From Rubricoccus marinus (GTDB lineage: Bacteria; Bacteroidota; Rhodothermia; Rhodothermales; Rubricoccaceae), in assembly GCF_002257665.1 (NCBI RefSeq), contig NZ_MQWB01000001.1, forward strand, positions 3,014,619-3,078,618: DNA of 64,000 nucleotides. The letters are read 5' to 3'. The notes below the pieces were generated by a model, which worked only from the letters and a program-made list of their open reading frames with translations, made no database searches and was not told the DNA's origin. Positions 8,002 to 16,763 of this stretch are shown here, in pieces (position 1 is the stretch's first letter; each line of letters begins with the position of its first letter). A program made the position numbers and the translations under genes.

Positions 8002-9555
8002 ATGACGCCATCCCCTGCGACAGAGCCCTCCGGTCGGATCAGCCGCCTGCTCGGCCACATTGAGCGCCTCGGAAACAAGCTCCCGGATCCGGCGATGCTG
8101 TTCCTGCTCTCGCTGATCCTCGTCTGGGTGCTGAGCGCCCTGCTCGCCGGCGTGGAGTTCAACGCCGTCAACCCGCGCGATGGCGAGCCGCTCCGCGTGC
8201 TGAACCTGCTGACGCCAGAGGCCCTCACGAGCTTTCTGACGAACATGGTGACCATCTTTACGTCCTTCGCGCCGCTGGGCGTGGTGCTCGTGGCGATGCT
8301 GGGCGTGGGCGTGGCGGACGCAGCCGGGTTTTTCAACACGAGCATCAAGCTCCTTCTCGGCCGGACGAGCACGGCGTTGCTTACGCCCGTCGTCGTCCTC
8401 GTGGGCCTGATCAGTCACAGCGCGGTGGACGCGGGGTACGTTCTCGTGATTCCGCTGGGCGGGATCATCTTCTACGCCGCCGGTCGGCATCCTCTGGCGG
8501 GCATCGCCGCGGCGTTTGCGGGCGTCTCGGGCGGCTTTAGTGCCAACCCCGTCCCCTCCGCCATCGACCCTTTGCTGCAGGGATTCACGCTGCCCGCAGC
8601 GCAGATCGTAGACGCGACGATCCAGGTCAACCCGCTCAACAACTACTACTTCACCGCCGCCTCCAGCCTGCTCATCATCGGCTTGGGCTGGATCATCACG
8701 GACCGCATCATTGAGCCACGGCTCAACGCGACCGCGCCCGTTGACGCCGACGCGGAGGAAGCGCCGGACATGGCCTCGTTCTCGCCGCGCGAGAAGCGCG
8801 CGTTCTGGGCGGCCTCTGGCGCGCTGGTGCTTGGCTTGGTGTTGCTCACGCTCACGCTGATCCCCGAAGGCTCGGCGTTCCGCGATCCCGAGACCGGCTC
8901 GCTGAACTCGTTCTCGGCGCCGATCATGCAGTCCATCGTGCCGCTGATCTTCCTGCTGTTCCTGATCCCCGGCGTGGTCTACGGGTTCGTAGCAGGCACG
9001 TTCAAGAACAGCAAGGACGTGGTGGACGCGATGACGAAGGCGATGCAGGGCATGAGCTACTACATCGTGATGGCGTTCTTCTGCTCGCTGTTCATCTACG
9101 CCTTCAGCACGTCCAACCTGGGCACGCTGCTGGCGGTCAAGGGCGCGGCGGGGCTGCAGGCGCTGAACCTGCCGGGCGGCGTCACCATCGTCGGCATCAT
9201 CTTCCTGACGGCGTTCGTCAACCTCTTCGTGGGGTCGGCCAGCGCGAAATGGGCGCTGCTCGCGCCGATCTTCGTGCCGGTCCTGATGCAGGTCGGCATC
9301 TCGCCGGACCTCACCCAGGCGGCCTACCGCGTGGGCGACTCGTCGTCCAACATCATCACGCCGTTGATGCCGTACTTCCCGCTCGTCGTCGTGTACTGCC
9401 AGCGCTACGTCAAGAGCACCGGCATCGGCACGCTGACCTCGATCATGCTGCCGTACTCGGTCGCGTTCCTGGTCGCGTGGAGCGCGTTCCTGCTGCTCTA
9501 CTGGGCGTTCGGGATCCCGCTCGGGCTGGGCGCCTCGTTCAGCTACGGCGGCTAG
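8002..9555 (+). CDS. AbgT-family transporter
   Basis: 517 residues with about a dozen hydrophobic segments. It matches the AbgT family (p-aminobenzoyl-glutamate transporter AbgT, sulfonamide exporter MtrF/YdaH): N-terminal LGHIERLGNKLPDPAMLFLL, VADAAGFFNTSIKLLL, SHSAVDAGYVLVIPLGGIIF, AGVSGGFSANPVPSAIDPLL, and the late VGSASAKWALLAPIFVPVLM plus RVGDSSSNIITPLMPYFPLV. Family members move p-aminobenzoyl-glutamate or export antifolates using the proton gradient; the substrate here cannot be read from sequence. It is convergent with rho, with the element dimer at 9558-9575 immediately after its stop. Confidence 0.93.
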   Translation: MTPSPATEPSGRISRLLGHIERLGNKLPDPAMLFLLSLILVWVLSALLAGVEFNAVNPRDGEPLRVLNLLTPEALTSFLTNMVTIFTSFAPLGVVLVAMLGVGVADAAGFFNTSIKLLLGRTSTALLTPVVVLVGLISHSAVDAGYVLVIPLGGIIFYAAGRHPLAGIAAAFAGVSGGFSANPVPSAIDPLLQGFTLPAAQIVDATIQVNPLNNYYFTAASSLLIIGLGWIITDRIIEPRLNATAPVDADAEEAPDMASFSPREKRAFWAASGALVLGLVLLTLTLIPEGSAFRDPETGSLNSFSAPIMQSIVPLIFLLFLIPGVVYGFVAGTFKNSKDVVDAMTKAMQGMSYYIVMAFFCSLFIYAFSTSNLGTLLAVKGAAGLQALNLPGGVTIVGIIFLTAFVNLFVGSASAKWALLAPIFVPVLMQVGISPDLTQAAYRVGDSSSNIITPLMPYFPLVVVYCQRYVKSTGIGTLTSIMLPYSVAFLVAWSAFLLLYWAFGIPLGLGASFSYGG

Positions 9556-9557
9556 TC

Positions 9558-9575
9558 CGCCAGAGGCCTCTGGCG
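9558..9575. repeat. 18-bp palindrome CGCCAGAGGCCTCTGGCG after the AbgT gene
   Basis: Two 10-bp elements in the second head-to-head arrangement (sharing GC at the centre), starting 3 bp after the transporter's stop codon. It lies in the AbgT/rho convergent gap and probably acts as a terminator hairpin. Confidence 0.9.
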
Positions 9576-9672
9576 CGAGCGCGAGGGCGAGACGCCTGGC
9601 AGAGCCTTGCTACTCCCACGCCTGCTTAGCCCACGCCGTTCATAGGCGCGCATGACGCCAGAGGCCTACACG

Positions 9673-9701
9673 AAACGAGGGGCGCCCGAAGACGCCCCTC
9701 G
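9673..9701 (-). terminator. Intrinsic terminator of rho
   Basis: Nine-bp perfect stem, CGAGGGGCG (9676-9684) with CGCCCCTCG (9693-9701), and an 8-nt loop. Read on the minus strand it is followed by TTTCGTG, a short U tract. It sits about 50 bp beyond the rho stop codon at 9753. Confidence 0.75.
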
Positions 9702-9752
9702 CGAGGATGCGGCGCCAGAGGCGCCTGTCCTGCCTGGCCTCTGGCGAGGCGC

Positions 9753-11600
9753 TTATGCGGACTCAGGGATGAGCTCGTTGAGCAGGTGCTCGTTGCTCGG
9801 GCTGAGCTGGATCTGCTTGAGCAGCGCCTGCATCGCCTCCACGGGGTGGCGCGAGTTGAGCGCCCGCAAGAGGAGGTTCCGCTGCGCGGTGTGTTCCTCT
9901 GGGACAAGCCGCTCTTCGTTGCGCGTGCCGCTGCGGCGGATGTTGATCGCCGGGTAGACCCGCTTTTCTGAGAGCTCGCGGTCGAGCACGATCTCGGCGT
10001 TGCCGGTGCCCTTGAACTCCTCGAAGATCACGTCGTCCATGCGGCTGCCGGTCTCGACCAGCGCCGTGGCGATGATCGTGAGCGAGCCGCCGTTCTCGAT
10101 GTTGCGGGCCGAGCTGAAGATCTTGCGCGGCATGAGCAGCGCGCGAGCGTCCAGACCGCCCGACATCGTGCGGCCGGAGTTGCCTCCGAAGAGGTTGAAC
10201 GTGCGGCCGAGGCGCGTGAGCGAGTCCAGCAGCACGACGACGTCGTGCCCCTGCTCCACCATGCGTCGGCTGTACTCAAAGGCGAGCGTTGCCACGCGCA
10301 CGTGGTTGTCCTCCCCGTAATCGTTGGAGGACGCGAACACCGTGGCCTCCGTGTTACGGCGGAAGTCCGTCACCTCCTCCGGGCGCTCGTCGATGAGCAG
10401 CGCGATCATCTTGATGCCGGGGTGGTTCTTCGCGAGCCCCTCCGCCATCTTCTTGAGCAGGATCGTCTTGCCCGCGCGGGGCGGCGCCACGATCAGCGCG
10501 CGCTGGCCCTTGCCAAGCGGCGTCACGAGGTCCACGACGCGCATCGACGAATCCGACGGGCTGGAGATGAGGTTGAGCTTCTCCTCGGGGTAGATCACCA
10601 TCCCCTTCTCGAAGTCCTCCGTTCCCTCCCAGTCCTCCACGGGTCCATCCATGATGGAATCCACGCGGGTGACCTGCCACGCGCCCTTGCGGCCGGGCTT
10701 GATGATGCCGGTCAGCTTGACGCCGTCGCGGAGATCGTGCTTCTGGATCAGCGGTGGCGGCATAAAGGGGTCGTTGTCGCCCTTTTTCAGCGAGGTCGTG
10801 AACTCGCGGATGAAGCCGAACTTCTTGTCGCCGATCAGCTCCAGCACGCCCTCGAACTCCTGCCCGGGGTGGCCACTGTTCTGGTCCTGGCCTCCGCCCC
10901 CGCCTTTCTTCTTGTTGCGGTTACGGTTGCGGCGCCGTCCTCCACCTTCCTGGTCCTGGTTGCCGCCGCGGTTGTCGTTGCGGTTGCCCCGGCTGCGGCG
11001 GTCGTCGCCGTCGTTCTGCTGCCCCTGCGAGGAGTCGTCGCTGCGGCTTTCCGGCTCGTCGCCAGTGGCCTCGGCCACCTTGGGGTCATCGCTGGAGGCG
11101 ACGGGCTCGGCGTCTACCTTGCGGCGGGTGCGCTTGCGCTTCGGCTTCTCGTCGGCCTCGCCAGAGGCCTCTGGCGCTGGCGCGTCGTCGCTGGACGCTT
11201 CGGGCTCAGCCTTCTTGCGCGAGCGGCGCTTGGGCTTCTCGTCCGCCTCTGGCGCGTCGGCGTCCTTGGCGGCGGCCTTTTTGCGAGGGGCGCGCTTTTT
11301 CGGCGTCTCCTCGGCGGCGTCCGCTTCGGGATCCGTCTTTTTCTTGCGTGGGGCGCGCTTGGGCTTCTCGGCCTCTGGCGCATCGTCGTCGGCCTTTTTG
11401 CGAGAGCGCGGCGCAGGCTTCTCGGCCTTGGCGCTGCTCGTCAGGTCGACGGTGGTAACGCGCGAGCGCGTCTTTTTGGGTTTAGGGGTTTCAGCGTCGG
11501 TGGCGTTCCCTTTGGCCTTGCCCTTGGGCGAGGTGGAAGCCTCCTGATCGACGGTGACCTTCGATTCGCGGCCGTCTTCGGCCTGCGTGTCGTCTGCCAT
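9753..11600 (-). CDS. rho: Transcription termination factor Rho with a long disordered basic N-terminus
   Basis: 615 residues; Rho hexamers are RNA-dependent ATPases that terminate transcription. The C-terminal ~370 residues are the conserved core: a cold-shock-type RNA-binding domain (FEGVLELIGDKKFGFIRE), Walker A PPRAGKT near residue 375, Walker B VVVLLDSLTRLGR, Q-loop LFGGNSGRTMSGG and R-loop region KGTGNAEIVLDREL. The first ~250 residues are low-complexity: Lys/Arg-rich blocks (KPKRAPRKKK, KPKRRSRKK, KPKRKRTRRK) separated by acidic Ala/Pro/Glu linkers, then an Arg/Asn/Gly-rich stretch. Such an extension is known from Bacteroidota Rho, where it is disordered and can drive condensate formation. 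Several linkers (PEASG) are encoded by the 10-bp element, including a dimer at 11159-11176. Divergent from rnhB. Confidence 0.97.
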   Translation of the reverse strand: MADDTQAEDGRESKVTVDQEASTSPKGKAKGNATDAETPKPKKTRSRVTTVDLTSSAKAEKPAPRSRKKADDDAPEAEKPKRAPRKKKTDPEADAAEETPKKRAPRKKAAAKDADAPEADEKPKRRSRKKAEPEASSDDAPAPEASGEADEKPKRKRTRRKVDAEPVASSDDPKVAEATGDEPESRSDDSSQGQQNDGDDRRSRGNRNDNRGGNQDQEGGGRRRNRNRNKKKGGGGGQDQNSGHPGQEFEGVLELIGDKKFGFIREFTTSLKKGDNDPFMPPPLIQKHDLRDGVKLTGIIKPGRKGAWQVTRVDSIMDGPVEDWEGTEDFEKGMVIYPEEKLNLISSPSDSSMRVVDLVTPLGKGQRALIVAPPRAGKTILLKKMAEGLAKNHPGIKMIALLIDERPEEVTDFRRNTEATVFASSNDYGEDNHVRVATLAFEYSRRMVEQGHDVVVLLDSLTRLGRTFNLFGGNSGRTMSGGLDARALLMPRKIFSSARNIENGGSLTIIATALVETGSRMDDVIFEEFKGTGNAEIVLDRELSEKRVYPAINIRRSGTRNEERLVPEEHTAQRNLLLRALNSRHPVEAMQALLKQIQLSPSNEHLLNELIPESA

Positions 11601-11988
11601 GTATAGGATGGCTATGCGGTACAGTATGAAGTGCCACTGCTCGCCAGAGGCCCCTGCGGGGGAGACACCGGCGGTGCAGCGTGTTCGCGGCGGGAAGCTC
11701 CCGCGCGGGAAGAGGATGAGAGCGCCGGCGTGGACCTTCCCCGTGGGAAAAGACGGCCGGTAGCTGTCACGGTGCAGACCACGCCCTGGGGCGAGAGCTC
11801 TGCGACGGGGCCACGTCGTTCGTTCCGGTATGCCTCGCTCCGCGCGATGGCGTCGGTGTGACCCCGGCCCCGCCTCCTCGTCGATGGGCGGGGCGATCTT
11901 CTAGACGGTGGCCAAGATAGATGGTTTCGGCCCGTGCAACAACTCAGGGCGCCGATGCGCCTTCCTTCCCCTCCCCAGACGAACGCCT
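11601..11988. other. Divergent intergenic region between rho and rnhB, no gene seen
   Basis: About 390 bp with no credible ORF. It probably carries the 5' regions of rho and rnhB. I see short GC-rich inverted stretches (around CCCGCGCGGGAAG near 11700 and TTCCCCGTGGGAA near 11740), a possible hairpin in the rho leader, and one CGCCAGAGGC element near 11643. No -33/-7 pair could be assigned with confidence. Confidence 0.4.
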
Positions 11989-12630
11989 GTGCCTGATTTC
12001 TCTCTTGAACGCCTCCACTGGGCCGCAGGGCGCGAGCGCGTGGCCGGCGTGGACGAAGCCGGCCGCGGCTGCCTAGCAGGCCCCGTCGTGGCTGCGGCCG
12101 TGATCCTCCCACACGATGCCCGCCTCCCCGGCCTGGACGATTCCAAGGCGCTTTCCGCAGCGCAGCGCCAGAGGCTCCTCCCGCTGATCCGCGAGCAAGC
12201 CCTCGCGGTAGGCGTCGGCGCGTGCTCGCCGCAAGAGGTGGACGCCCTCAACGTGCTCTGGGCCGCGATGGAAGCCATGCGCCGCGCCCTCGCGGACCTC
12301 GCCGTGACCCCGGACGCGGTGCTGATCGACGGCAACCGCGTCCCGCCAGCGGCACAAACCGCCGGGGCCGAACCGCCAGAGGCCTCTGGCGCCGTGCCTT
12401 CGGCGCACGTGGAGGCTATCGTAAAGGGCGACGCGAAAAGCCTGAGCATCGCGGCGGCTTCGGTCGTGGCCAAGGTCACGCGCGACGAGGCAATGGTGGC
12501 GCTAGGCGGCGAGTTCGGCGCCTACGGCTTCGCGCAGCACAAGGGCTACCCCACCGCGCAACACTACGCCGCCCTGGCCGAACACGGGCCAACGATCCAC
12601 CACCGCCGGAGCTTCCGGCTGACCCGCTAA
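11989..12630 (+). CDS. rnhB: Ribonuclease HII
   Basis: 213 residues from GTG 11989 (VPDFSLERLHWAAGRERV); removes ribonucleotides from RNA:DNA hybrids in the cytoplasm. The signature VAGVDEAGRGCLAGP carries the first catalytic Asp-Glu pair, DSKAL follows, VLIDGNRVP carries another Asp, and KGDAKSLSIAAASVVAKVTRD is the family's long central motif with the final acidic residue. The C-terminus HKGYPTAQHYAALAEHGPT is typical. An in-frame start 81 bp upstream adds unrelated residues and was rejected. A palindromic element dimer at 12374-12391 encodes PEASG inside a loop between conserved blocks, an insertion compared with short RNase HII. Five bp separate it from the next gene, so the two are probably co-transcribed. 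Confidence 0.95.
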   Translation: MPDFSLERLHWAAGRERVAGVDEAGRGCLAGPVVAAAVILPHDARLPGLDDSKALSAAQRQRLLPLIREQALAVGVGACSPQEVDALNVLWAAMEAMRRALADLAVTPDAVLIDGNRVPPAAQTAGAEPPEASGAVPSAHVEAIVKGDAKSLSIAAASVVAKVTRDEAMVALGGEFGAYGFAQHKGYPTAQHYAALAEHGPTIHHRRSFRLTR

Positions 12631-12635
12631 GACCT

Positions 12636-13529
12636 ATGACGTCCCGACATTCGATTCTCGCCGCCCTCCTCGCGCTTACGCCTCTGGCGCCCGCCCTCGC
12701 GCAAGAGGCCGCAGCCCCAGACGCGCAGGCCGCCGAGGCCTCTGGCGAGGTCTCGCCCGTTCTCTACCTCATGGAGGATGAGGACAGCCGCGTGTACCTC
12801 CTCGGCTCCGTCCACGTGTTGGACGAGGGTTCGTACCCGCTCCCCGCGAACGTGGAGGAGGCCTACGCTGATGCCGAGGCCGTCGCCTTCGAGATCGACA
12901 TGAGCGACATGGCAGCCATCCAGAGCGCCGTGATGACGCGGGCGCAGTACGCGGATGGCCGCACGCTCCAGGACGCGATGGGCGAGAGCTTCGCCGCGCT
13001 AGAAGCACGCGTCGGCCCCGCCGCCACGCAGCTCTCCGGGTTTGAGCCGTGGGCCGTGCAGCTCACCCTCGTGCCTCTGGCGCTCCAGGGGACCGGGTAC
13101 ACCGCCACCAGCGGCGTGGACCAGCACTTCCTCGGCCGCGCCACCGCCGACGCCAAGGAGCGCCTCGCGCTGGAGACCGCCGACAGCCAGATGGCCATCT
13201 TCGACGGCATCCCCGAGGAGACGCAGGTGGAGATGCTTCTCGAGACGCTGAACGAGTGGGATGCGATGAGCGGTGAGATCGAGGGCCTGATCGCGGCCTG
13301 GAAGTCGGGCGAGGACGAGGCCATGGAGCCGTACTTCAACGACATCCCGGACTCCATCCGCCCGGCGCTGCTGCGCGACCGCAACGCGGCCTGGGTGCCG
13401 CAGATCGAAGCGATGCTGGCGCGCGAGGGCGAGGACGTACTGGTCGTCGTCGGCGCGGGGCACTTGGTGGGCGCAGACAGCGTGATCATGATGCTGCGCG
13501 AGAAGGGCTACACCCTTACGCGGCTCTAG
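12636..13529 (+). CDS. Exported TraB/GumN (PrgY)-family protein
   Basis: 297 residues with a signal peptide (MTSRHSILAALLALTPLAPALAQ). The mature part matches the TraB/PrgY/GumN family: YLMEDEDSRVYLLGSVHVLD near the start, AVAFEIDM with its conserved Glu, and C-terminal VLVVVGAGHLVGADSV. The conserved GSxH and GxGH histidines and the acidic residue are proposed metal or catalytic sites in this superfamily (related to erythromycin esterase and Tiki proteases); the substrate is unknown. It starts 5 bp after rnhB within GACCTATG. An element copy near 12680 encodes PLA inside the signal peptide. Confidence 0.85.
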   Translation: MTSRHSILAALLALTPLAPALAQEAAAPDAQAAEASGEVSPVLYLMEDEDSRVYLLGSVHVLDEGSYPLPANVEEAYADAEAVAFEIDMSDMAAIQSAVMTRAQYADGRTLQDAMGESFAALEARVGPAATQLSGFEPWAVQLTLVPLALQGTGYTATSGVDQHFLGRATADAKERLALETADSQMAIFDGIPEETQVEMLLETLNEWDAMSGEIEGLIAAWKSGEDEAMEPYFNDIPDSIRPALLRDRNAAWVPQIEAMLAREGEDVLVVVGAGHLVGADSVIMMLREKGYTLTRL

Positions 13530-13553
13530 CTCCCGGCCGTCGGCTGACCCCTA

Positions 13554-13581
13554 GGGCCTCTGGCGACGCCGCCAGAGGCCC
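13554..13581. terminator. Inverted pair of the 10-bp element between convergent genes (bidirectional terminator candidate)
   Basis: GCCTCTGGCG at 13556-13565 pairs with CGCCAGAGGC at 13570-13579. Flanking GG/CC extends the stem to 12 bp with a 4-nt loop. It lies between the convergent TraB/GumN and aroK stops. Confidence 0.7.
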
Positions 13582-13623
13582 GATCTGTTCATGGCGTGGC
13601 GGCTTCCGCGCCAAGCGGGCTCC

Positions 13624-14154
13624 TCAGAGCGCGCGCACGGCTTCTACGACGGCTCGCGCGACGGCCTCTGGCGACGCGTCGGCGTCTACCGTGAGGTCGG
13701 CGTGGGCGTAGGAGGGCTCGCGCTCATTCATCAGCTCGCGGATCCTCTGGCGCAGCGGCGCGCCCGCCAGAGGCCGCCCGTCGTCGCCCCACAGCATCGG
13801 CCGGTCGCCGGCGGAGCCGACGCGGCGCGCGACGGTCTCGGGCGAGGTGCGCAGCCACACGACGGTCCCAGCACCCTTCGCGAGGTCCATGGCGCCCGGT
13901 TGCACGAGGGAGCCGCCGCCAGAGGCGATCACGTGGCTCTCCCCGCGCGTGGTCTCCTCCAGCGCTTGGGCCTCTGCTTTTCGGAACGCTTCCGCGCCGC
14001 CCTCGGCGAAGATCTCCGGGATGGACTTTCCTGTCCGCACCACGACGAGCCAGTCGAGGTCGAGAAAGCGGTAACCCAACGCGTCCGCCACCAGCGGGCC
14101 GACGGTGCTCTTGCCGGAGGCCATAAAGCCAGTGAGGTAGACGCGAGGGGTCAT
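13624..14154 (-). CDS. aroK: Shikimate kinase
   Basis: Phosphorylates shikimate at the 3-position with ATP, step five of chorismate synthesis, in the cytoplasm. 176 residues, normal for AroK. Walker A GFMASGKST spans residues 9-17; FLDLDW carries the magnesium and shikimate-binding acidic residues; the shikimate-binding Arg lies in EAFRKAEAQAL; the glycine motif IASGGGSLV follows; the lid arginine lies in GDRPMLWG. It is divergent from truA with 235 bp between them and convergent with the TraB/GumN gene. No other aromatic-pathway gene is nearby. Confidence 0.95.
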   Translation of the reverse strand: MTPRVYLTGFMASGKSTVGPLVADALGYRFLDLDWLVVVRTGKSIPEIFAEGGAEAFRKAEAQALEETTRGESHVIASGGGSLVQPGAMDLAKGAGTVVWLRTSPETVARRVGSAGDRPMLWGDDGRPLAGAPLRQRIRELMNEREPSYAHADLTVDADASPEAVARAVVEAVRAL

Positions 14155-14301
14155 GCGGGGGACGGGGAAGGTGGACAGAAGATCGCGGTTGGGCGGGCCT
14201 CTGGCGCTCTGGGGGTGATGCGTACTGCGTGATGCGTAAGGGGTGGCCGCGAGGGGTTCTGCCGGCCGAGGCCAAATTCTGAGCCGTTCGGCGCCCCGGA
14301 G

Positions 14302-14319
14302 GCCTCTGGCGCCAGAGGC
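14302..14319. repeat. 18-bp palindrome GCCTCTGGCGCCAGAGGC in the aroK/truA divergent region
   Basis: Perfect head-to-head dimer of the 10-bp element, in a divergent rather than convergent gap. It is therefore not a terminator for either flanking gene. Confidence 0.9.
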
Positions 14320-14351
14320 GGTCGGAACTTTTCAAGGGCCGCGGAGCCTTA

Positions 14352-14384
<33 letters not shown>

Positions 14385-14389
14385 AGCCT

Positions 14390-15154
14390 GTGGCCCGCAC
14401 CCGCCTCTTGATCGAATACGACGGCACCGAGTTTTCCGGGTGGCAGACGCAGCCCGGAGCGCGGACCGTCCAGGGGGAGATCGAGCGCGCGCTGACCGTC
14501 ATCATGGGAAGCACGCCCCCGTTTATGGGGTCCGGGAGGACCGACGCCGGGGTTCACGCCAGAGGCCAGGTCGCGCACGTCGACACGCCTGAGCCGGTCG
14601 ACGCGTTTCGCTTACGGGGCAGCCTGAACGGCCTGCTCCCGGAGTCCGTCGCTGTGCTCGGCGTGGAGCCCGCGCCAGAGGACTTCCACGCGCGGTACAG
14701 CGCGCGGCAGCGCACGTACCACTACCACGTCGCAACGGCGCCCCGGGCCCTGGATCGCCTCTGGCGCACAACCCTCCGCTCCACACCCGACGTGGAGACC
14801 ATGAACGAGGCCGCTCAGGCGCTTCTGGGCACGCACGAATTCTCCTCCTTCTGCCGCACCCGCTCGGAGACGACCAACCGCGTGTGTACCGTTCACCATG
14901 CCCAGTGGGTGCCCGAGGCGCGAGAGGGCGATTGGCGCTTCGAGATCCAAGCCAACCGGTACGTGCACGGCATGGTGCGCGCGATCGTCGGGACGCTGCT
15001 GGAGATCGGGCGCGGCCGCCGAGAGGCCGATAGCATTCCCGACCTTCTCGCCTCTGGCGACCGCCGCCTCGCGGGTCCCGCGGCGCCCGCTCACGGCCTC
15101 GTGCTGCACCGCGTCGAGTACGACGCGCCCGTCTTTACCCCTACGTTCGCATGA
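14390..15154 (+). CDS. truA: tRNA pseudouridine(38-40) synthase
   Basis: Converts uridines 38-40 in the tRNA anticodon arm to pseudouridine. 254 residues from GTG 14390. The N-terminal LLIEYDGTEFSGWQ and the catalytic motif GSGRTDAGVHA (Asp52) are diagnostic, followed by LNGLLPESVAVL, DFHARYSARQRTYHY and FCRTRSETTNRVC. RYVHGMVRAIVGTLLEIGRG near the C-terminus completes the family pattern. Start chosen because the family begins with this strand and only a tandem repeat array lies upstream. Its stop overlaps the start of the Kelch lipoprotein gene by 4 bp (ATGA), implying coupled translation. Confidence 0.96.
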   Translation: MARTRLLIEYDGTEFSGWQTQPGARTVQGEIERALTVIMGSTPPFMGSGRTDAGVHARGQVAHVDTPEPVDAFRLRGSLNGLLPESVAVLGVEPAPEDFHARYSARQRTYHYHVATAPRALDRLWRTTLRSTPDVETMNEAAQALLGTHEFSSFCRTRSETTNRVCTVHHAQWVPEAREGDWRFEIQANRYVHGMVRAIVGTLLEIGRGRREADSIPDLLASGDRRLAGPAAPAHGLVLHRVEYDAPVFTPTFA

Positions 15155-16494
15155 TCCGATTCTCGCCAGAGGCCTGCGTCTCGCTTCTCGCCCTCTTGCT
15201 CCTCGCGGGCTGCGACCGGCCCATCGTCGGCTCCATCGCGCCTGAGATCGAAGTGGTCTCGCCGAGCCTGACCGAGGTGCAGACGGGCACGCGTGTGCTG
15301 CTCCAGCTTTCCGTAGAGTCCATCTCCGGCGTTGACGACGTGCGCGTCAACGGCGCTGAGGCCACGCAGAACGACGTGACGGGGCTATGGGAGATCGAGG
15401 TCGACCTCCTCTCGGGCGCCAACACGTTTTTGCTGGAAGCGTTCTCGAACGAACAGACGGCCTCTCGCGAGGTCGACCTGATCCGGGCCAGCGTCGGGGT
15501 GCGCGCCGCGGGCGTGGTCCTATTCGAGCCGCGTGCGGACCATACCGCGACCGCTCTCACCAGCGGCGTGCTTCTCGCGGGAGGAATCGGATCTAGCGGA
15601 GACGTGCTCTCGACCGCGCAAGTGATCCGCGAGTCCGGGCCGCTCACCTTCGCGCTCAGCGATCCAGCCGCTCTCCAGTCGCCGCGCACCGGCCACACCG
15701 CCACCGCCCTCCCCGACGGACGCGTGCTGCTCCTCGGCGGTACGTCTACGCCAGAGGCCTCTGGCGTGGACTCGTTCGTCGGCACGCCAGAGATCTACGA
15801 CCCGGAGACGGACACCACGAGCCCCGTGTTTACCCGCCGCACTCAGAGCCGCCGGAGCGGGCACACCACGGTGCTGCTCACGCGCGAGGGCCGCGTGTTC
15901 CTGTACGCCCTCGGGGGCCAGGCGCCGACGGGCTCTACCACGAACCCCGTCGCGGCGAGCAATACGCTGGACGTGCTAGAGCTCAAGACCACCTCCACCG
16001 CCGATACGCTGGTGACGCTCACCCCGGGAGGCGGCGCCGGCGGCGGCGCGCGGTACGCCGACGCCACCCAGCTCGTGCTCACGACGACCGCCACACAGGT
16101 CGTTACCATCGCGACCGGGTTCGACGCCACGTCCGAGCCGCCCTCCGCTTCTGCGACCCGTTTTTTCTACACCGCTCCCGGCTCCCAATACCCGTTCGAT
16201 GTCAACGTGGGCTCGGTGGGTCTACCGCTCGAACCCCGCACCTCGGCCGCTGGCATCAGCCTGGGCAACTCGCTCGCGTTGCTCGCGGGCGGCCGTGACG
16301 CCGCCGGTGCGCCTCTGGCGTCGCTGGAGGTCTTCGCGGACCGCTCTGGCCGGTTCCTCTCCGTCCCCGCTGCACTCGTGACGCCTCGCTACAGCCACAC
16401 TGTAACCCGCGCGCCGAGCGGCCGTATCCTCGTGATCGGAGGCCGCAACGCCAGCGGCCAGGCCCTCTCCACCGTGGAGGTGCTCACGCTCTAA
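15151..16494 (+). CDS. Kelch-repeat lipoprotein
   Basis: 447 residues. A type II signal peptide ends in LLLLAGC (lipobox Cys near residue 22). The early region IEVVSPSLTEVQTGTRVLLQ looks like an immunoglobulin-like beta domain. From about residue 120, Kelch/galactose-oxidase-type repeats follow, each with an 'R.GHT.T.L..G.VL..GG' pattern: RADHTATAL, PRTGHTATALPDGRVLLLGG, RRSGHTTVLL and PRYSHTVTRAPSGRILVIGG. This suggests a beta propeller on the outer membrane or in the periplasm, probably for binding; no catalytic residues are assigned. A palindromic element dimer at 15749-15766 encodes PEASG in one loop. Overlaps truA by 4 bp. Confidence 0.85.
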   Translation: MIRFSPEACVSLLALLLLAGCDRPIVGSIAPEIEVVSPSLTEVQTGTRVLLQLSVESISGVDDVRVNGAEATQNDVTGLWEIEVDLLSGANTFLLEAFSNEQTASREVDLIRASVGVRAAGVVLFEPRADHTATALTSGVLLAGGIGSSGDVLSTAQVIRESGPLTFALSDPAALQSPRTGHTATALPDGRVLLLGGTSTPEASGVDSFVGTPEIYDPETDTTSPVFTRRTQSRRSGHTTVLLTREGRVFLYALGGQAPTGSTTNPVAASNTLDVLELKTTSTADTLVTLTPGGGAGGGARYADATQLVLTTTATQVVTIATGFDATSEPPSASATRFFYTAPGSQYPFDVNVGSVGLPLEPRTSAAGISLGNSLALLAGGRDAAGAPLASLEVFADRSGRFLSVPAALVTPRYSHTVTRAPSGRILVIGGRNASGQALSTVEVLTL

Positions 16495-16505
16495 CCCGTC
16501 CGTTC

Positions 16506-16694
16506 ATGCTGATCCAGCGCCTGCTCCAACTCCTGCTGATCGCCATCGTGGTGATGGTGGCCCTCGCCCTGTTGGGCGTCGTGCTCAAGGTGAGCGTGGC
16601 GCTGATCAAGCTCGCGTTGCCCGTCTTGGTGGTGCTGCTCGTGGTGGCGGCGCTGCTGCGGTTCGTGGAGTTGCTCCAGAAGAAGAGGCGGTAG
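16506..16694 (+). CDS. Small hydrophobic membrane protein (62 aa)
   Basis: MLIQRLLQLLLIAIVVMVAL begins an almost wholly hydrophobic protein with two predicted membrane helices (about residues 6-28 and 33-53) and a basic tail QKKRR. It starts 12 bp after the Kelch lipoprotein stop on the same strand. No family is recognised. The hydrophobic pattern, tight spacing and complete start-to-stop frame support a real gene, but shortness keeps confidence moderate. Confidence 0.55.
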   Translation: MLIQRLLQLLLIAIVVMVALALLGVVLKVSVALIKLALPVLVVLLVVAALLRFVELLQKKRR

Positions 16695-16732
16695 AGGCCT
16701 CTGGCGTGGCCCAGGAGAACAGACCCGCGAGG

Positions 16733-16740
16733 TAGCTTGG
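16733..16740 (+). promoter_or_regulatory. Putative -7 element TAGCTTGG upstream of arcA
   Basis: TAGCTTGG matches TAnnTTTG at 7 of 8 positions and lies 23 bp before the GTG at 16764. It contains the upstream in-frame TTG (16737), which argues that the TTG is promoter sequence and not the start codon. No -33 element is evident. Confidence 0.3.
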
Positions 16741-16763
16741 AAGCCCTTCCAGCCCCGTGTCTC

